From Ornithinibacillus halophilus (GTDB lineage: Bacteria; Bacillota; Bacilli; Bacillales; Amphibacillaceae), in the NCBI RefSeq assembly GCF_900129485.1, contig NZ_FQVW01000030.1, forward strand, positions 1 through 37,947: a stretch of 37,947 nucleotides of DNA. The letters are read 5' to 3'. This document shows, piece after piece, positions 28,193 to 36,404 of the stretch. The position numbers and the translations under genes are program-made. Numbering within the stretch: position 1 is the stretch's first letter; every line of letters starts with the position of its first letter. The notes below the pieces were generated by a model. The model saw only the letters and a program-made list of their open reading frames with translations. It was not told where the DNA came from and searched no databases.

Positions 28193-28237
28193 GTATGTTT
28201 GATTAAAGGATTGGACTTGCAAATTGTGTAAAACCAT
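28178..28237 (-). CDS. Candidate hut leader peptide (19 aa)
   Basis: The minus strand encodes MVLHNLQVQSFNQTYGDSV. ATG 28237 is preceded by AGGGGTG (28243-28249) with good spacing. The TAA stop (28180-28178) falls in the loop of the leader terminator, so a translating ribosome would cover the whole 5' arm. One His codon and three Gln codons occur. No homologue is known to me, and an ORF this short can be chance. The binding site and its exact position relative to the hairpin are the only support. Confidence 0.35.
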   Translation of the reverse strand: MVLHNLQVQSFNQTYGDSV

Positions 28238-28274
28238 TGCGACACCCCTGAAAGTTTTAAATATTCTTATTATT

Positions 28275-28303
28275 ATTGTAAGCGTTTTCTTTATTGAAAT
28301 CAA
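28275..28303 (-). promoter_or_regulatory. hut promoter overlapped by a cre (CcpA) site
   Basis: On the minus strand TTGATT (28298-28303), a 17-base spacer and TACAAT (28275-28280) form a good SigA promoter. The plus-strand TGTAAGCGTTTTCT (28277-28290) is a near-consensus cre site covering the -10 and part of the spacer. CcpA binding there should repress hut when preferred sugars are present, as in B. subtilis. Confidence 0.8.
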
Positions 28304-28327
28304 TAGGGAAATAGGAGGAGATAAAAA

Positions 28328-29743
28328 TTACTCCCTTTCTCTCTCCCAATAGTCCACACCAGATTCATCATCCAATACATCGCGGTAAAAGACGGGGTTT
28401 GATTTCCCCTCTTTTCGCTGCCTTCGATAATCTTGAAGTGCACGATGGGCAATTTTATACAATTTTGTAATTGCATATAAGTTAATTAAAGCCATAATTG
28501 CCATCGTTAAGTCCGCTAAAGCCCAAACAAAATCAAATGCAGCCACAGAACCAAATACAACCATAGCAATAACTGCTATTCTGTAAATAAACAATGCAAC
28601 AGGGCTTTCTTTTATATATCCAATGTTACTTTCTCCATAATAATAATTTCCAAGTATGGAGCTATAGGCGAATAAAAATATGGCGATGGCAATAAACATT
28701 TCGGACCATTCTCCAATATGTGCTGCAAATGCATTCTGTGTTAGTTGAATTCCGTCTAAATCACTACCAGCATATCCACCAGCAGATATGATAATAAATC
28801 CTGTTGCAGAACAAATAAGGATTGTATCAAAGAATACACCTAGCGCCTGAATAAACCCTTGTTTGACAGGGTGAGAAACGGATGCAGTTGCCGCAGCATT
28901 GGGCACACTTCCCATCCCCGCTTCGTTTGAAAAAAGACCCCGCTTAATTCCCATCATTATTGCAGCACCAAATCCACCACCAGCTACTTCTCTGAGACCA
29001 AAAGCATTGGCAAAAATAAGTGCAAACATTTCTGGTACTGCAGATATATTAATTAGTAAAATAAAGAGGGCCATCGCAATATAAATGATAGCAAGCACAG
29101 GAACAATGATTTGTGCTACTTTAGCAATGCTTTTTAATCCTCCAAAAATTACTGCTGCCGTTAAAACAGCAAGCACTGCAGCCATAATATTTTGATTTAC
29201 CTCAAATCCTCCGGAAAAAGCCAAACTAATTGTATTGGATTGCACCGAGTTAAAAACGAGTCCATATGTAAAGGTAATCGTGATTGCAAAGATGACACCG
29301 AGCAAACGATTGTTAAGCCCTTTCTCCATATAATAAGCAGGTCCACCTCGATATTGGTCCTCCTTATCTGGCACCTTATAAATCTGGGCAAGGGTACTTT
29401 CAACAAAACCTGAGGCTGCCCCTAATAATGCAATTAGCCACATCCAGAATAGTGCTCCTGGTCCACCGACCGCAACAGCTGTCGCAACGCCTGCTAGGTT
29501 TCCAGTTCCTACTCTGGATGCAGCACTAATCGCAAAGGCCTGAAAAGAAGTAATTCCTCTTTTCTTCTTATTCGTAGGCTGATCTTTTTCAAACATTACC
29601 CGGAACATTTCAGGTAAATTGCGAAATTGAACAAATCCAGTTTTTATCGTAAATAAAAGTCCTAATCCTATAAGCACAATAATTAACACATAAGACCAAA
29701 GGACATCATTAATCGAGCCTATGAAATCTTCTAGTAAAGTCAT
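28328..29743 (-). CDS. AGCS-family Na+/amino-acid symporter
   Basis: A 471-residue, roughly 11-helix protein of the alanine/glycine:cation symporter family. GTGNLAGVATAVAVGGPGAL near residue 80 is the family signature; GGPAYYMEKGL near 140, IMMGIKRGLFSNEAGMGSVP near 265 and SILGNYYYGESNIGY near 365 are also typical. Substrates in this family are Ala, Gly or Gln. A role in histidine or glutamate-family amino acid supply is suggested only by its place before hut. The start is ATG 29743 with AAAGGGGAT upstream; a TTG at 29761 overlaps that site. It ends 25 bases before the hut -35. Confidence 0.88.
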   Translation of the reverse strand: MTLLEDFIGSINDVLWSYVLIIVLIGLGLLFTIKTGFVQFRNLPEMFRVMFEKDQPTNKKKRGITSFQAFAISAASRVGTGNLAGVATAVAVGGPGALFWMWLIALLGAASGFVESTLAQIYKVPDKEDQYRGGPAYYMEKGLNNRLLGVIFAITITFTYGLVFNSVQSNTISLAFSGGFEVNQNIMAAVLAVLTAAVIFGGLKSIAKVAQIIVPVLAIIYIAMALFILLINISAVPEMFALIFANAFGLREVAGGGFGAAIMMGIKRGLFSNEAGMGSVPNAAATASVSHPVKQGFIQALGVFFDTILICSATGFIIISAGGYAGSDLDGIQLTQNAFAAHIGEWSEMFIAIAIFLFAYSSILGNYYYGESNIGYIKESPVALFIYRIAVIAMVVFGSVAAFDFVWALADLTMAIMALINLYAITKLYKIAHRALQDYRRQRKEGKSNPVFYRDVLDDESGVDYWERERE

Positions 29744-29885
29744 GATATGATCCCCTTTCAATTGCTATTATTAAAAAAGTCTTTCTTAGCTTAACCAGTT
29801 TTAGCCAAATATCTCATAAGTTTTTTTGGGGGACTGTATGAAAGTTATCCACTGTATTTTTATAAATTCCAATTCCACGAAAAAA

Positions 29886-29914
29886 GGCACTAACCGTTTT
29901 GTACGGTTAGCACC
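29886..29914 (-). terminator. Terminator after the acyl-CoA thioesterase gene
   Basis: GGCACTAACCG pairs with CGGTTAGCACC (29886-29914, one mismatch), and the minus strand continues into a T-run. Confidence 0.8.
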
Positions 29915-29945
29915 CATTTTAAAGACTACTATAAAGTTGATCTTA

Positions 29946-30467
29946 CTATACACCTTTATTCCACGGAAAACTTGTTCCGAATTTTGTGGCTAGCTGGCGA
30001 GAGTTTCTTCTTCTTTCTTTTCTACGTTCTGCCCGTAGAGGCGCTTCCTTATGTAGGAGCTCTTCTAATTCTGTCTCTGGATAGACTGTAGGCACTGGTG
30101 CAGGGTTACCGCTCTCGTCCACTGCAACAAATGTTAAAAAAGCTGTAGTACACACTTTTCTCTCACCTGAGAGGAGATCTTCTGCTACAGCCTTTACAAA
30201 TACCTCCATTGATGTATTATGTGTCCAAGTAACAAATGCTTCTACACATATAGAATCCCCTTCTTTCACCGGTTCTAAGAAGTCTACGGAATCTGTTGAA
30301 GCTGTAACTACCGGTTTTCTAGCATGGCGAACAGCGGCAATTGCTGCAACATCATCAATATATGCCATCAATCTTCCTCCGAATAGAGTACCATGGTTAT
30401 TTGTATCTGGTGGAAGAACATGCGCTGTTTTTACTGCTAAAGAATTTGAGCAAGGCTTTTTCTCCAT
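29946..30467 (-). CDS. Acyl-CoA thioesterase (YkhA-like hotdog protein)
   Basis: A 173-residue single-hotdog acyl-CoA hydrolase resembling B. subtilis YkhA (172 aa). The conserved block HVLPPDTNNHGTLFGGRLMA lies near residue 15, with the following IDDVAAIAAVRHA helix carrying the catalytic Asp. ASTDSVDFLEPVKEGD near 58 and the TTAFLTFVAVDE strand near 110 complete the fold. The C-terminal 40 residues are basic (RAERRKERRRNSR). Start ATG 30467 has GGAGG with ideal spacing; the frame extends upstream to 30536 without a site. It lies 75 bases downstream of cls on the same strand and may be read from it. Confidence 0.9.
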   Translation of the reverse strand: MEKKPCSNSLAVKTAHVLPPDTNNHGTLFGGRLMAYIDDVAAIAAVRHARKPVVTASTDSVDFLEPVKEGDSICVEAFVTWTHNTSMEVFVKAVAEDLLSGERKVCTTAFLTFVAVDESGNPAPVPTVYPETELEELLHKEAPLRAERRKERRRNSRQLATKFGTSFPWNKGV

Positions 30468-30542
30468 TTTGTTTCCTCCATTCATATATATAATGGATAA
30501 TTGCTTTCCAATACGGTTCCTCATTAGTTTACCCAATACCTG

Positions 30543-31985
30543 TTATAAAATAGGGGAAAGCAGTCTAGCAATCGATTCTTTAAACCGTATCCCTAAAGAA
30601 CGGCGAGCATATAATTTCTTTGTCATTTGAGTCGATTTTTTTATATCACCTTCAAAGGATTCTACTAATCGCATACTTAGAGCTTCATTATACAAGAAGG
30701 CATTTACTTCAAAATTCAATCGGAAACTACGAACATCAATATTAGCTGTACCAACAGATGCAATTTTCCCGTCAACTACAATCGTCTTTGAATGCAAAAA
30801 TCCATTTTGGTAAATATACACTTCTGCACCTGCATTTAATAGATCTCCAACATTTGAAAAAGTAGCCCAGTAGACAAATGGATGATCCGGTTTATTTGGA
30901 ACCATAAGTTTAACATCAACCCCTGATAACGCCGCAATTCGTAACGCATCTCTCAAACTTTCATCAGGAATAAAATATGGTGTTTGAATATATACATATT
31001 CTTTTGCCGACATAATCATCTTAATGTACCCATTTTTTATTTGTTCCCAGTCTGAGTCCGGCCCACTAGAAACAATTTGAATACTAACTTCCCCACTCGG
31101 CATCCCTTTGTAATAGCGGTCATTATATAAGATGTCATTACGTGAAGCTTGGTTCCAATCTAAAATAAAACGAGTTTGCATGTTTTCAACAGCTTCCCCA
31201 ACAACTCGTAAATGCGTATCTCGCCAATAACCGAACTTTTTGCTTTTACCTAAGTATTCATCCCCAATATTAAAACCACCAATATATCCGACACTTCCAT
31301 CAATAATGGCTAGTTTACGGTGGTTCCTGTAATTAATTTTAAAATTAATTTTCGGGATTTTCGGTGGGAAGAAGGCTTCAATTTGTACCCCTGCTTTTAG
31401 CAATCGTTTAATGTATTTTCGGCTTAATAATCTAGAACCCATATCATCAAAAAGGACACGAACCTCCACACCCTCTTTTGCCTTTTTCATTAGTACATTT
31501 GCAATTTGATGCCCTAGCGTATCGTGCCTTATTATGTAGTAAAGCAAATGAATATGGTCGGTTGCCTTTTCCATATCACTAATTAAAGCTGCAAACTTCT
31601 CTTCCCCATCATTAAATATCTCTACCGCATTATCCTGAGTAAAAATTGCATCGTCATTTCGTAGATGCAAATAATACAAATCCTGATATTCCTTAAGGTC
31701 AGTATCTTTAAATTGAAAAGTTCCATCCTCTATTGCTCGCAATTGTGCCTCAACTGCTCGTTTTACCCCTAATCTTGCTTTGGTATCCCAAGTGAAAATG
31801 CGTTGTTTGCTAAGACGTCTACCAAATATTAAATATACAATGAATCCAACGATTGGGATAAACAATAGAACCATTAACCATGCCCATGTCGCACTAGCAT
31901 CTTTTCGCTCTAAAAATACAATCGAAACACCTAAAACAATGTTAAGGAAAAGAACAATACCTAACAAATAGGACATGATTTCCAT
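30543..31985 (-). CDS. cls: Cardiolipin synthase
   Basis: Condenses two phosphatidylglycerols into cardiolipin at the membrane. The 480-residue protein has two N-terminal membrane helices (residues about 5-25 and 35-55), then two phospholipase D half-sites: NHRKLAIIDGSVGYIGGFN with H222, K224 and D229, and HSKTIVVDGKIASVGTANID at about 397-416. Both HKD motifs are intact. The start is ATG 31985 or the in-frame ATG 31976, after AAAGGGGAT. Several cls paralogues exist in bacilli and I cannot tell which this is (ClsA or YwjE type). Confidence 0.94.
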   Translation of the reverse strand: MEIMSYLLGIVLFLNIVLGVSIVFLERKDASATWAWLMVLLFIPIVGFIVYLIFGRRLSKQRIFTWDTKARLGVKRAVEAQLRAIEDGTFQFKDTDLKEYQDLYYLHLRNDDAIFTQDNAVEIFNDGEEKFAALISDMEKATDHIHLLYYIIRHDTLGHQIANVLMKKAKEGVEVRVLFDDMGSRLLSRKYIKRLLKAGVQIEAFFPPKIPKINFKINYRNHRKLAIIDGSVGYIGGFNIGDEYLGKSKKFGYWRDTHLRVVGEAVENMQTRFILDWNQASRNDILYNDRYYKGMPSGEVSIQIVSSGPDSDWEQIKNGYIKMIMSAKEYVYIQTPYFIPDESLRDALRIAALSGVDVKLMVPNKPDHPFVYWATFSNVGDLLNAGAEVYIYQNGFLHSKTIVVDGKIASVGTANIDVRSFRLNFEVNAFLYNEALSMRLVESFEGDIKKSTQMTKKLYARRSLGIRFKESIARLLSPIL

Positions 31986-32015
31986 TTTATAATATCCCCT
32001 TTAAAATGTGTCATA

Positions 32016-32160
32016 CTAAGAAAAGCTAGAAGCGCCTCGGTCACCCCCGACAAGCTTAAGTCGAGCCTCGGCGTGGCGATCTTTGCCACAGAGAGGATTG
32101 ACTTAAGACCTCGAGGGGGTAGGCGCTGGAGCTAGACATCTCAGAAATTTTATACATTCT
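32016..32160 (+). repeat. Family B structured repeat, complete copy
   Basis: It begins CTAAGAAAAGCTAGAAGCGCC and ends AGGCGCTGGAGCTAGACATC then TCAGAAATTTTATACATTC. Nested arms can pair into one long hairpin: AGCGCCT/AGGCGCT, ACCCCC/GGGGGT, CTTAAGTC/GACTTAAG and GTGGC/GCCAC. No ORF. Confidence 0.85.
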
Positions 32161-32166
32161 TATCTC

Positions 32167-32195
32167 TTAAGAAAAGCTAGAAGCGCCAAGAGTCA
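32167..32195 (+). repeat. Family B repeat, left end only
   Basis: TTAAGAAAAGCTAGAAGCGCC repeats the left terminus of the preceding copy immediately after its right end, then diverges. It is either the start of a second, truncated tandem copy or a remnant. Confidence 0.65.
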
Positions 32196-32227
32196 AATTC
32201 CTTGCTTCTATTTATTAACATTTATAT

Positions 32228-32256
32228 TTGTTACTTACCTATTACTATACTATACT
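32228..32256 (+). promoter_or_regulatory. Promoter of the SDR-like gene
   Basis: TTGTTA (32228-32233), 17 bases, TATACT (32251-32256). The predicted start leaves a very short leader that contains little more than the AAGGTGGTGG binding site. Confidence 0.5.
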
Positions 32257-32277
32257 ATATCAAAAGGTGGTGGAACC

Positions 32278-32844
32278 ATGAAGAAGAAACCATATGCATT
32301 AGTTGTTGGCGGAACAGGAATGCTTGAGAAGGTGTGTCACTGGCTAGTTGATCAAGACTATTTTGTATCTGTGATTAATCGACACGAAGAAAGGTTTCAG
32401 GAAATGGTTAAACGGACGAAACAACCGGCGAAACAACCGGAGCGTTTTCACCCATTAACACTTGATTATCATGACGGGGAAACATTACAATCAAAGATTC
32501 AAGAAGCTGTTTCCGAGCATGGGGTACCCGATTTAGTTGTAAGTTGGATTCATTCCTCTGCTCCAGAAGCGTTACCAATCATTATGAAACACTGTGAAAC
32601 AAGAACGGAACCGTGGAAGTTACTACATATTCAAGGGAGTTCTTCTTTTTTCGTAAAAGAAAACACGCCTGTTCCTGAGAACTGCCAGTACAGACGTGTC
32701 TATCTCGGATTTGTAGTAGAAGATAACCAATCACGTTGGCTGACACACCATGAAATATCTAATGGTGTTATCAAAGTATTACAAAAGGATTATAAAGAAA
32801 CAGTCGTTGGGACGTTGAAACCTTGGCATAAGCGACCCGGTTAA
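32278..32844 (+). CDS. Short-chain dehydrogenase-like Rossmann protein, atypical
   Basis: A 188-residue protein with an N-terminal dinucleotide-binding fold: ALVVGGTGMLEKVCHWLVDQ near residue 7, a strand ending FVSVINRHEERF near 30, an acidic LTLDYHDGETL near 62 and DLVVSWIHSSAP near 86. The glycine pattern GGTGML is looser than the usual TGxxxGxG, and I find no convincing YxxxK catalytic pair, so it may bind a nucleotide without classical SDR chemistry. A perfect 12-base tandem duplication (32417-32440) adds KQPA. It starts at ATG 32278 and converges on the methionine gamma-lyase gene with only 4 bases between stops and no terminator. Confidence 0.6.
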   Translation: MKKKPYALVVGGTGMLEKVCHWLVDQDYFVSVINRHEERFQEMVKRTKQPAKQPERFHPLTLDYHDGETLQSKIQEAVSEHGVPDLVVSWIHSSAPEALPIIMKHCETRTEPWKLLHIQGSSSFFVKENTPVPENCQYRRVYLGFVVEDNQSRWLTHHEISNGVIKVLQKDYKETVVGTLKPWHKRPG

Positions 32845-32848
32845 TGAA

Positions 32849-34033
32849 TTATAATTGATTCAGCGCATTCTCAAGATCTTCCCAAATATCCTCCCATGCC
32901 TCAAGACCAACAGATAAACGAATTAATTGATCAGTAATACCCATTTTCAAACGTGAATCTTCTGGTACAACGGCATGGGTCATGGTGGCAGGGTGCTCAA
33001 TTAATGTCTCTGCATCCCCTAGACTAACCGCAATTTTTAAGAAAGAAAGGTTATTTAATAATTGTTGAGCATCTTCTTTTGAGCCATCGATTTCAAAAGA
33101 AATGACCCCGCCTCCTCGTTTCATCTGTTTTTCTTTTATTGCATAATCAGGATTACTCGTATCGTTCGGATAATAAATATTTGCTATTTTAGGATGCGTT
33201 TTAAGTCTTTTAACAATTTCTTCTGCGTTATCACAATGCCTATCAAGACGGATTGGTAATGTTTTCAGTCCCCTTAATAAAAGCCAAGCATCAAATGGCG
33301 AAATGACACCACCGATATCTTTTTGTGTTGTCATAGCAACCTCATCTAAGAAATCCTTTTTGCCAACTACTAACCCGGCAATGACATCCCCATGTCCACC
33401 AATATATTTCGTTGCACTATGAATAACAACATCACATCCTAATTCTAATGGTTGTTGTAAATAAGGTGAAGAGAATGTATTATCAACGACAACTGGAATG
33501 CCGTATTCCTTGGCTACTTCAGAAACCATTTTCAAATCAATTAACTTCATTGTCGGGTTAATTGGTGTTTCTACATAAATACAGGTTGTTTCTGGTCTTA
33601 TGAGGTCACGTATTTCTTCCTTCGTTGCCATTTCAGAAAAATCATGATCGATATTATATTTTTCTTTCATCATTGTTAATAGTCCGAACGTACAACCATA
33701 GAGTCCTGAAGAACAAAGAATATGGTCATTTGCTTTGGTAAGGGCGATTAAAATAGCAGAAACAGCTGCCATACCAGATCCAAATGCAAGACCTCTTTCC
33801 CCTTTTTCAAGTTCTGCAATCCGTTCTTCTAATACAGTAACTGTAGGGTTTCCTAGTCTAGAATAGATATAACCGTCCTCTTCACCTGCAAAACGGCATT
33901 CCCCCTGCTCAGCACTTTCAAACGTATACGTAGATGTTTGAAACAACGGTGTCGTCAGGCTTCCTAACATGTCCTTTGCATCATACCCGTGATGGATAAC
34001 GGAAGTTTCAAATCGTTTATTATTACGAACCAT
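32849..34033 (-). CDS. megL: L-methionine gamma-lyase
   Basis: A PLP enzyme of the Cys/Met metabolism family that cleaves methionine to methanethiol, 2-oxobutyrate and ammonia. The PLP lysine is K209 in HSATKYIGGHGD. The segment LYGCTFGLL places Tyr112 and Cys114 where Pseudomonas methionine gamma-lyase has Tyr114 and Cys116; that cysteine distinguishes it from cystathionine gamma-synthase and beta-lyase. Asp184 (VVDNTFSSPY) contacts PLP. The 394-residue length matches the family. I start at ATG 34033, after GGGAGAGG; a TTG at 34048 overlaps that site. It is likely regulated by the cre site upstream. Cystathionine gamma-lyase is the main alternative. Confidence 0.88.
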   Translation of the reverse strand: MVRNNKRFETSVIHHGYDAKDMLGSLTTPLFQTSTYTFESAEQGECRFAGEEDGYIYSRLGNPTVTVLEERIAELEKGERGLAFGSGMAAVSAILIALTKANDHILCSSGLYGCTFGLLTMMKEKYNIDHDFSEMATKEEIRDLIRPETTCIYVETPINPTMKLIDLKMVSEVAKEYGIPVVVDNTFSSPYLQQPLELGCDVVIHSATKYIGGHGDVIAGLVVGKKDFLDEVAMTTQKDIGGVISPFDAWLLLRGLKTLPIRLDRHCDNAEEIVKRLKTHPKIANIYYPNDTSNPDYAIKEKQMKRGGGVISFEIDGSKEDAQQLLNNLSFLKIAVSLGDAETLIEHPATMTHAVVPEDSRLKMGITDQLIRLSVGLEAWEDIWEDLENALNQL

Positions 34034-34076
34034 GAACCTCTCCCCCAATTAATTGAATTATCACATACCTATTATT

Positions 34077-34114
34077 ATGATAATCTAAAAAACTTATTTT
34101 TGAAAGCGTTTTCT
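34077..34114 (-). promoter_or_regulatory. megL promoter and cre site
   Basis: TGAAAGCGTTTTCT (34101-34114) is a near-perfect cre site. On the minus strand TTTCAA (34100-34105), 17 bases and TATCAT (34077-34082) form a candidate promoter whose -35 it overlaps. CcpA would repress megL on good carbon sources. The next gene to the right starts at 34301, too far to be the obvious target. Confidence 0.6.
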
Positions 34115-34300
34115 TTTTGACTAACTAAACAAGACTATTGCATTTTTAATTTGATGGCTCTAAAATAAGGTAAATCTTTAAATCAATGAGATTTCATCCT
34201 GTGCGTTGTATGTGCCATTAAAGCTACTTGATCGTTTCTAGTTGAATTACAAATGATAGTTACATAGAAGTTGTTACCTTAATAGAAATGGGGAATACAC

Positions 34301-35212
34301 ATGAATCAAGATATAGATAAATTAAGTGTGTTGTATGCTAGTGGGGCATACATACTTTGGGGGTTTCTTCCTATTTATTGGAAGTTAGTGGAGGAAGTAC
34401 CAGCATGGGAAATTCTAGCACATCGAATAATATGGTCATTTCTCTTCGTTATCATTATTATACTTTTTTTAAGAAAGCAAACAGCATTTATTAAGGAAGT
34501 AAAGTGGATCATTAAGGATTGGAAAAAAATGATTGGTATTACGCTTGCTTCCATAGTGATTAGCATTAACTGGGTGACTTACATATGGGCCGTCAATAAT
34601 GAGCATGTGTTACAAGCAAGTCTTGGCTATTACATAAATCCATTAGTTAGTATTCTTCTTGGAATGATCGTACTTAAAGAAGGAATGAATCGAACTCAAC
34701 TTATCTCTTTCCTTTTAGCCGGTGTAGGTGTTCTATATTTAACCATCAGCTATGGAGTATTTCCTTGGGTTTCTTTATTATTGGCATTTTCCTTTGCTAC
34801 TTACGGTTTATTAAAGAAAATGGTTCCAGTTGGATCAATCTTCGGCTTGGCGATTGAAACGATGATTGTCACACCTATTGCACTAACGTATTTATTTTTC
34901 TTGCCAATTAATGCATTTGACTTAGGGTCAATCGCATCACAAACAAATCTATTGTTAATTGGAGCTGGCGCTGCCACTGCAATTCCTCTTCTCTTATTTG
35001 CAAGTGGTGCAAAAGGTATCCCACTAGCTATGGTCGGATTCTTGCAGTATATCGCTCCAACCATTATGTTGTTATTAGGGATATTCGCATATGGCGAAAC
35101 ATTTTCACATGCCCACATGATCTCTTTTGGACTTATCTGGATCGCTTTAGTCATTTACTTAACGACCGTCTATAGACGCCCTGCAAAAGTACAAAAACAA
35201 TATAACCATTAA
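34301..35212 (+). CDS. rarD: EamA-family permease, RarD-like
   Basis: A 303-residue, ten-helix drug/metabolite transporter superfamily protein. ASGAYILWGFLPIYWKLVEE near the N-terminus and LAHRIIWSFLFV near 40 are diagnostic of the RarD subfamily. NWVTYIWAVNNEHVLQASLG near 89 and YINPLVSILLGMIVLKE near 110 follow. Its substrate is not established; RarD was named from chloramphenicol sensitivity. Start ATG 34301 after a GGGGAATACAC site. No terminator is seen before the family B remnant downstream. Confidence 0.9.
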   Translation: MNQDIDKLSVLYASGAYILWGFLPIYWKLVEEVPAWEILAHRIIWSFLFVIIIILFLRKQTAFIKEVKWIIKDWKKMIGITLASIVISINWVTYIWAVNNEHVLQASLGYYINPLVSILLGMIVLKEGMNRTQLISFLLAGVGVLYLTISYGVFPWVSLLLAFSFATYGLLKKMVPVGSIFGLAIETMIVTPIALTYLFFLPINAFDLGSIASQTNLLLIGAGAATAIPLLLFASGAKGIPLAMVGFLQYIAPTIMLLLGIFAYGETFSHAHMISFGLIWIALVIYLTTVYRRPAKVQKQYNH

Positions 35213-35285
35213 CATTACTTTTAAAACATACAAAAATTGGGTATATATAAGTAAGTGTGTAGAAACCTATTTTAAATAACATATA

Positions 35286-35325
35286 ATAAAGAAAAGCGCA
35301 GAGCTAGACATCTCTGAACAAAAGA
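35286..35325 (+). repeat. Family B repeat, internal-deletion form
   Basis: TAAAGAAAAGCGCAGAGC joins directly to GAGCTAGACATCTCTGAA: both conserved ends with almost the whole centre missing. It lies between rarD and ypmR. Confidence 0.75.
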
Positions 35326-35375
35326 TCAGAGTGATTGTACGTATAAATAAAGTCAAACATTTTTAGGTGTGAAAA

Positions 35376-36284
35376 ATGTTAAAAAAAGGATTAATCGGAT
35401 TTATAATAATATTAATAGGTATCGGAATAACCCTCTTTATCGTTGCATCAAAATCTGAACAAGGGATTAGTAAGCCAGGATTGACAGTAGCTAATGAAGA
35501 TGTGGTGGAAGAACAGCAAGTAGAGGATACCGAAGAGGTAAATGACTCTACAAGTAACGATAATGAATCTGAGATAGAAAAAGAGTCAGAGTTAGGCCAT
35601 ATTCTAACAGAAGGTATCCATAAGGTGTTTGAGGTATTCCAAAATAACGAATATCATATTTCTGCTATTGGGGATTCTCTAACACAAGGTGTTGGTGATG
35701 AAACCGAAAATGGTGGCTTTGTCGGAATTTTAGAAAGCCAATTAAACCATGATAATCAGCAAGTAACGTTTGATAACTTTGGAAAAAGAGGAAACAGAAC
35801 TGATCAATTACTTACACGCCTTAAAGAGCCTGATATTATTGATTCAATAAAAAAGGCAGATATCGTTATCTTTACGATTGGTGCAAATGACATCATGCAA
35901 GTAGCTAAGGAAAATTTCACGAATTTGACTTACGAAGTCTTTGCAAAAGAACAAATCAACTATGAAGACCGACTTCGACAAATTATCGAAACAACTAGGG
36001 ATTTGAACTCAAATGCCGAGATTTATTTAATCGGTTTTTATAACCCATTTATCGAGTACTTCCCAGAAGTTAAAGAACTCGACCAAATTGTTACCGAATG
36101 GAACCGTACAGCGAAACTTATCATTGAACAAGATACAGAAGGGACTTTTATACCGACAAAAGACCTTTTTCAAAACTCGGAGGTTCGTCTTTTAGCTGAT
36201 GATCATTTCCACCCGAATTACTCAGGCTATCAACGTATTGCAGAACGTGTACTTGACTATGTAACGGAACCTCAAAGTGAATAA
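35376..36284 (+). CDS. ypmR: SGNH/GDSL-type hydrolase YpmR
   Basis: A 302-residue secreted or membrane-anchored esterase-like protein. An N-terminal hydrophobic segment (residues about 6-25) is followed by a low-complexity acidic linker (40-75), then the SGNH domain: block I ISAIGDSLTQG with catalytic Ser101, block III TIGANDIMQ near 165 and block V DDHFHP with Asp276 and His279. B. subtilis YpmR is shorter (about 250 aa); the acidic linker accounts for the difference. ATG 35376 follows AGGTGTG. The ypmR-ypmS order is conserved in bacilli, but the substrate is unknown. Confidence 0.88.
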   Translation: MLKKGLIGFIIILIGIGITLFIVASKSEQGISKPGLTVANEDVVEEQQVEDTEEVNDSTSNDNESEIEKESELGHILTEGIHKVFEVFQNNEYHISAIGDSLTQGVGDETENGGFVGILESQLNHDNQQVTFDNFGKRGNRTDQLLTRLKEPDIIDSIKKADIVIFTIGANDIMQVAKENFTNLTYEVFAKEQINYEDRLRQIIETTRDLNSNAEIYLIGFYNPFIEYFPEVKELDQIVTEWNRTAKLIIEQDTEGTFIPTKDLFQNSEVRLLADDHFHPNYSGYQRIAERVLDYVTEPQSE

Positions 36285-36404
36285 ATATTATACGATGACC
36301 TATCCTTTATTTAAATTAGATTGGTAGAGATTTATCTCGCCGGGTCAATTCCTTACACAATAAATACTAAATAACTAGACAAAAATAAGGGTGGTGGCGA
36401 AATA

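Noticed and set aside
28116-28330. HutP-type recognition element in the hut leader
   Set aside because: I found no spaced UAG/NAG triplet series; the leader looks different from the B. subtilis hutP-hutH region.
34801-35154. 117-codon minus-strand frame inside the rarD-like gene
   Set aside because: Antisense shadow of a ten-helix permease gene with no independent start signal.
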